Position numbers and translations under genes: made by a program. This document shows positions 59,314 through 63,523 of a stretch of DNA of 63,523 bases, piece by piece (within the stretch, counting starts at the first letter, position 1; each line of letters opens with the position of its first letter). A model generated the notes under the pieces. That model made no database searches. It was not told the DNA's origin and worked only from the letters and a program-made list of their open reading frames with translations. Source of the DNA: Komagataeibacter intermedius TF2 (GTDB lineage: Bacteria > Pseudomonadota > Alphaproteobacteria > Acetobacterales > Acetobacteraceae); contig NZ_BANF01000148.1 of the NCBI RefSeq assembly GCF_000964425.1, positions 1-63,523 of the forward strand, given 5' to 3'.

Positions 59314-59979
59314 GTGTCATCATATAACGATTTTCTTTCCTTCCCGAAAGAAGAAGACCAGAATGCCCATCGGGAAGAAGTAAATGAATCCGCGTTCCGG
59401 CAGGCCCTTGAGCGACTGGGAAAGGGCAAGCCATCCCCCCGCGGCACAGGCGGCGGCAAGACGGTGGCAAACAAGCCACGCCCGGCCCGTCAGGCCGACC
59501 CCACGCAGCGCCGGCGCAAATTCGTGCAGGATGGCGATGTGCGGGTCGAACATCACTCCCTAGCCACAGGTCGCGCGACACCGCGCGCAATCCATGCGCA
59601 GCAGGATGACCGCAGCGAAATCGAACAGCTGCGCCACAAGGTCCAGTTTGAACAGAAGCTGCGCGAACAGGCCGAACTTCGCCTGTCGGAAGCACAGGCA
59701 CAGATCCGTTCCCTGACCACGCGCATTGGCCATGCCGATGTCATCGCGGCGGAACACAAAAACAGACTGGCCGCACAGGACGCCGAATTACTGAGCGTGC
59801 GCGCCGAACTGTACAATGCCAATGAAGAAAACAGCCACCTGCATGAAGAACTGAACCGCCTGAAGGCGAAACAGCGCACGGTGGAAACCCGCACCGCCGC
59901 CGCCCAGCCGCCAGCCGCCGCACCGGATGACGCCACCCCGGCAGATGAACCCGAACCCGTCAAGTGGTGGCTGCGGTAA
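59314..59979 (+). CDS. Coiled-coil protein of unknown function
   Basis: 221 residues, not recognised. Polar, basic, likely disordered N-terminal half (about 1-95). A long coiled coil follows from about 95 to 185 (EIEQLRHKVQFEQKLREQAE and LRAELYNANEENSHLHEEL-like heptads). The tail is Ala/Pro-rich and ends KWWLR. No signal peptide. Start GTG 59314 with GAGAG about 8 bases upstream. Followed 15 bases later by a small membrane protein gene, so probably one unit. Immediately downstream of the AT-rich island. Confidence 0.75.
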   Translation: MSSYNDFLSFPKEEDQNAHREEVNESAFRQALERLGKGKPSPRGTGGGKTVANKPRPARQADPTQRRRKFVQDGDVRVEHHSLATGRATPRAIHAQQDDRSEIEQLRHKVQFEQKLREQAELRLSEAQAQIRSLTTRIGHADVIAAEHKNRLAAQDAELLSVRAELYNANEENSHLHEELNRLKAKQRTVETRTAAAQPPAAAPDDATPADEPEPVKWWLR

Positions 59980-59994
59980 TCACGGCACGCATAC

Positions 59995-60474
59995 ATGAGC
60001 GCGTCGGGCCCCCAGCATAATCCGGCAGCACGGCAGCGTCAGGTCGGACTTGTCATTGTCGCGACCTGCACCACCGCCAGTCTGGCGATACTGGTGCTGC
60101 TGCCGCTGGTCAGCGGGCTGGTGAACCTGCTGCGCGATATACTCGGCGTGCTGATCCTGCCTTTTTCGTTCATGTTCGGCCTGGGCGGGGAACAGGGTCA
60201 GTCCCCGGCCCTGCTGCGTCTGCTGTCGGACATGGGCACGCAGACACAGGCGCACCCCCTGCGGCTGGGCGGGGCGGCCGTCCTGGAACTGTCCGCCGTC
60301 TTCCTGTTTGTCATTGCGGAACGGCTGGGCGGCCGCACGGGGTACATGGGGGCATGCGTTGCATCCGCCGGGGCGATTGGCCTGTCGGGACTGCCGCTGG
60401 CCATGCCGCTGCTGCCCGCCATCGTGACGGAGGGGGTGTTCCTGCTCTGCCCCCCCTCGCCCGACCCGGACTGA
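59995..60474 (+). CDS. Membrane protein of unknown function
   Basis: 159 residues with about four hydrophobic segments: VGLVIVATCTTASLAILVLLPLV, ILGVLILPFSFMFGL, AAVLELSAVFLFVIA and GAIGLSGLPLAMPLLPAIV. Not recognised. ATG 59995 has a weak ribosome site, so translation may be coupled to the coiled-coil gene 15 bases upstream. It converges with the aminotransferase gene. Confidence 0.7.
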   Translation: MSASGPQHNPAARQRQVGLVIVATCTTASLAILVLLPLVSGLVNLLRDILGVLILPFSFMFGLGGEQGQSPALLRLLSDMGTQTQAHPLRLGGAAVLELSAVFLFVIAERLGGRTGYMGACVASAGAIGLSGLPLAMPLLPAIVTEGVFLLCPPSPDPD

Positions 60475-60490
60475 GCACGGCAACGACGCG

Positions 60491-61711
60491 TCAGGTTAGG
60501 CCATCGACAAACCGCGCGATCCGCGCACAGCTTTCCTTCAGGATATCATCGCTGGTGGCGTATGACAGCCGCAGGTAAGGCCCCTGCCCGAAGGCCGAAC
60601 CATGCACCACCGCCACATGCTGTTCCATCAGCAGGGCAATGGCGAAATCCTGATCCGTTTCCAGCCGCTGGCCACCTGCCGAAACGCGGCCCATGCATCC
60701 CGCAATGCCGGGATAGGCATAAAATGCCCCATGTGGCATGGTACAGGTCAGCCCCGGTATGGCGCGCAGGGTCGAAACCACCATTTCCCGCCTGCGGGCA
60801 TAGACCGCGCACATCTGCGCGATAATGTCCGCCGGACCATCAAGCGCCGCCGCTGCCGCCGCCTGGCTTATGGAACAGATGCCCGATGTGGCGCTGCCCT
60901 GTATCGCCGTCATGGCGCGGATCAGGGGCGTGGGGCCACCCACGTACCCCACGCGCCAGCCGGTCATGGCATAGGCTTTCGACACGCCGTTCAGCGTCAG
61001 GATGCGCCCCTTGAGATCGGGGGCCACGGCGGCAAGGGAGTGGTGCTGCAACCCGTCATACAGCAGGTGTTCGTATATCTCGTCCGACAGGACATGGACG
61101 TGGGGATGACGGCGCAGGACCTCGGCCACGGCTTCAAGGTCGGCCTGCCCCATCGTCCCGCCCGTAGGATTGTTGGGAAAATTCAGGACAAGCCACTTGG
61201 TGCGGGGCGTGATCGCAGCGTCCAGCGCCTGTGCCGTCAGGCGGAAGCCATCGGCTTCATGGCAGTCGGCATAGACCGGGGTGCCGCCGAACATCTGCAC
61301 GATCAGCGGATAGCTGACCCAGTATGGCCGGGGAATGACCACTTCATCGCCCGGCTGTACCGTCGCCATGAATGCGTTGAAAATGACCTGCTTGCCGCCG
61401 TTCGACACCATAATTTCGGCAGGGGCGTAATCCAGCGCGTTTTCGCGTGCGAATTTGCGCGCGATGGCCGCCTTCAGCGCGGGCGTGCCATCAACGGGCG
61501 GATATTTCGTCTGCCCGTCCAGTGCAGCGCGGTGCGCTGCCTCGATTACCGCGGCGGGGGTGGGAAAATCCGGTTCCCCCAGCGCAAGGGAGAGCACTTT
61601 CTCCCCCCTGGCCCGCAGGTTCCGCGCGCGCTGGGCCATGGCGATGGTGGCCGGTACCGTCAGGCGCTCCATCCGCTGCGCGAACAGCGGATGGGTCTGG
61701 GCCGCATCCAT
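60491..61711 (-). CDS. PLP-dependent class I aminotransferase (AspC-like), downstream tandem copy
   Basis: 406 residues, fold type I. N-terminal EPDFPTPAAVIEAAHRA, PNNPTGG, the Schiff-base Lys in [13 protein letters not shown] and the C-terminal RLSYA are all there. It resembles alphaproteobacterial aspartate/prephenate-type aminotransferases. ATG 61711 follows AAGGGG by 5 bases; an ATG at 61717 sits on the site. It starts 10 bases after the paralogue's stop. The exact substrate cannot be fixed from sequence. Confidence 0.88.
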   Translation of the reverse strand: MDAAQTHPLFAQRMERLTVPATIAMAQRARNLRARGEKVLSLALGEPDFPTPAAVIEAAHRAALDGQTKYPPVDGTPALKAAIARKFARENALDYAPAEIMVSNGGKQVIFNAFMATVQPGDEVVIPRPYWVSYPLIVQMFGGTPVYADCHEADGFRLTAQALDAAITPRTKWLVLNFPNNPTGGTMGQADLEAVAEVLRRHPHVHVLSDEIYEHLLYDGLQHHSLAAVAPDLKGRILTLNGVSKAYAMTGWRVGYVGGPTPLIRAMTAIQGSATSGICSISQAAAAAALDGPADIIAQMCAVYARRREMVVSTLRAIPGLTCTMPHGAFYAYPGIAGCMGRVSAGGQRLETDQDFAIALLMEQHVAVVHGSAFGQGPYLRLSYATSDDILKESCARIARFVDGLT

Positions 61712-61721
61712 ATCCATCCCC

Positions 61722-63523
<1,802 letters not shown>

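Noticed and set aside
59171-59383. 70-codon open frame at the right edge of the AT-rich island
   Set aside because: It overlaps the start of the coiled-coil gene in another frame, with no ribosome site or homology I can see.

Overview
The window is high-GC chromosomal DNA of an alphaproteobacterium, most likely an acetic acid bacterium (Acetobacteraceae, Komagataeibacter/Gluconacetobacter-like). That reading rests on the long G/C-rich third-position signal (large antisense open frames over most genes), alphaproteobacterial gene orders (DUF177-plsX-fabH-ihfA-merR opposite bamE; rpsU divergent from def-COQ9; ffh-rpsP-rimM-trmD-rplS-leuCDB; a SufU/SufT-type suf operon under an Rrf2 regulator) and a gluconokinase. 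Genus is an inference from memory, not from a search. About 66 protein genes, one tRNA, five good intrinsic terminators and a small dispersed hairpin repeat are supported. There is no phage, insertion sequence, CRISPR array or rRNA; this is mostly core genome.

Layout. 1-4500: partial NAD(P)HX repair enzyme (nnrE/nnrD), a CopD-like membrane protein, a DEAD-box RNA helicase and an Fe-S uracil-C5 RNA methyltransferase. 4570-11170: a complete minus-strand iron-sulfur operon rrf2-sufB-sufC-sufD-sufS-sufU-sufT-sufA with overlapping starts and stops and a palindromic candidate operator ahead of it. 11290-16400: DUF445 membrane protein, a divergent PEP-carboxylase-family protein and a metallo-beta-lactamase hydrolase. 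16850-26140: fusA, rpmB, a small unknown protein, an Atm1-type ABC exporter, a Nudix hydrolase, oligopeptidase B and an AI-2E-family membrane protein. 26236-31573: tRNA-Pro(GGG), then merR/ihfA/fabH/plsX/rpmF/DUF177 with divergent bamE. 31592-35970: EnvZ-like kinase just behind the rpsU terminator, and def-COQ9-marR-ompR on the other strand. 36150-43063: leuBDC, rplS, trmD, rimM, rpsP, ffh (transcribed right to left). 43256-50400: a Spy-like periplasmic protein, pstCAB without pstS, a nucleoside-hydrolase-like protein lacking its calcium ligands, rnhA, thrB, ispH. 50649-56590: lipoprotein, OPT transporter, M3 peptidase, small membrane protein, RlmM-like methyltransferase, DUF423. 57124-63523: DUF4142 protein, PduO-type adenosyltransferase, gluconokinase, a coiled-coil/membrane protein pair, two tandem aminotransferases and partial gluQRS.

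What is worth a second look: (i) a hairpin repeat present in three gene-end gaps whose arms change together while loop and 3' flank stay the same; (ii) the nucleoside-hydrolase homologue with an erased metal site; (iii) the PEP carboxylase homologue with changed active-site residues but kept metal ligands; (iv) the rpsU terminator placed 24 bases ahead of the sensor-kinase start codon; (v) two extremely AT-rich islands (about 17% and 22% G+C by my count) around 56.9 and 59.1 kb; (vi) a shared tail after the T-tract of three terminators. No clearly new multi-gene system was found.
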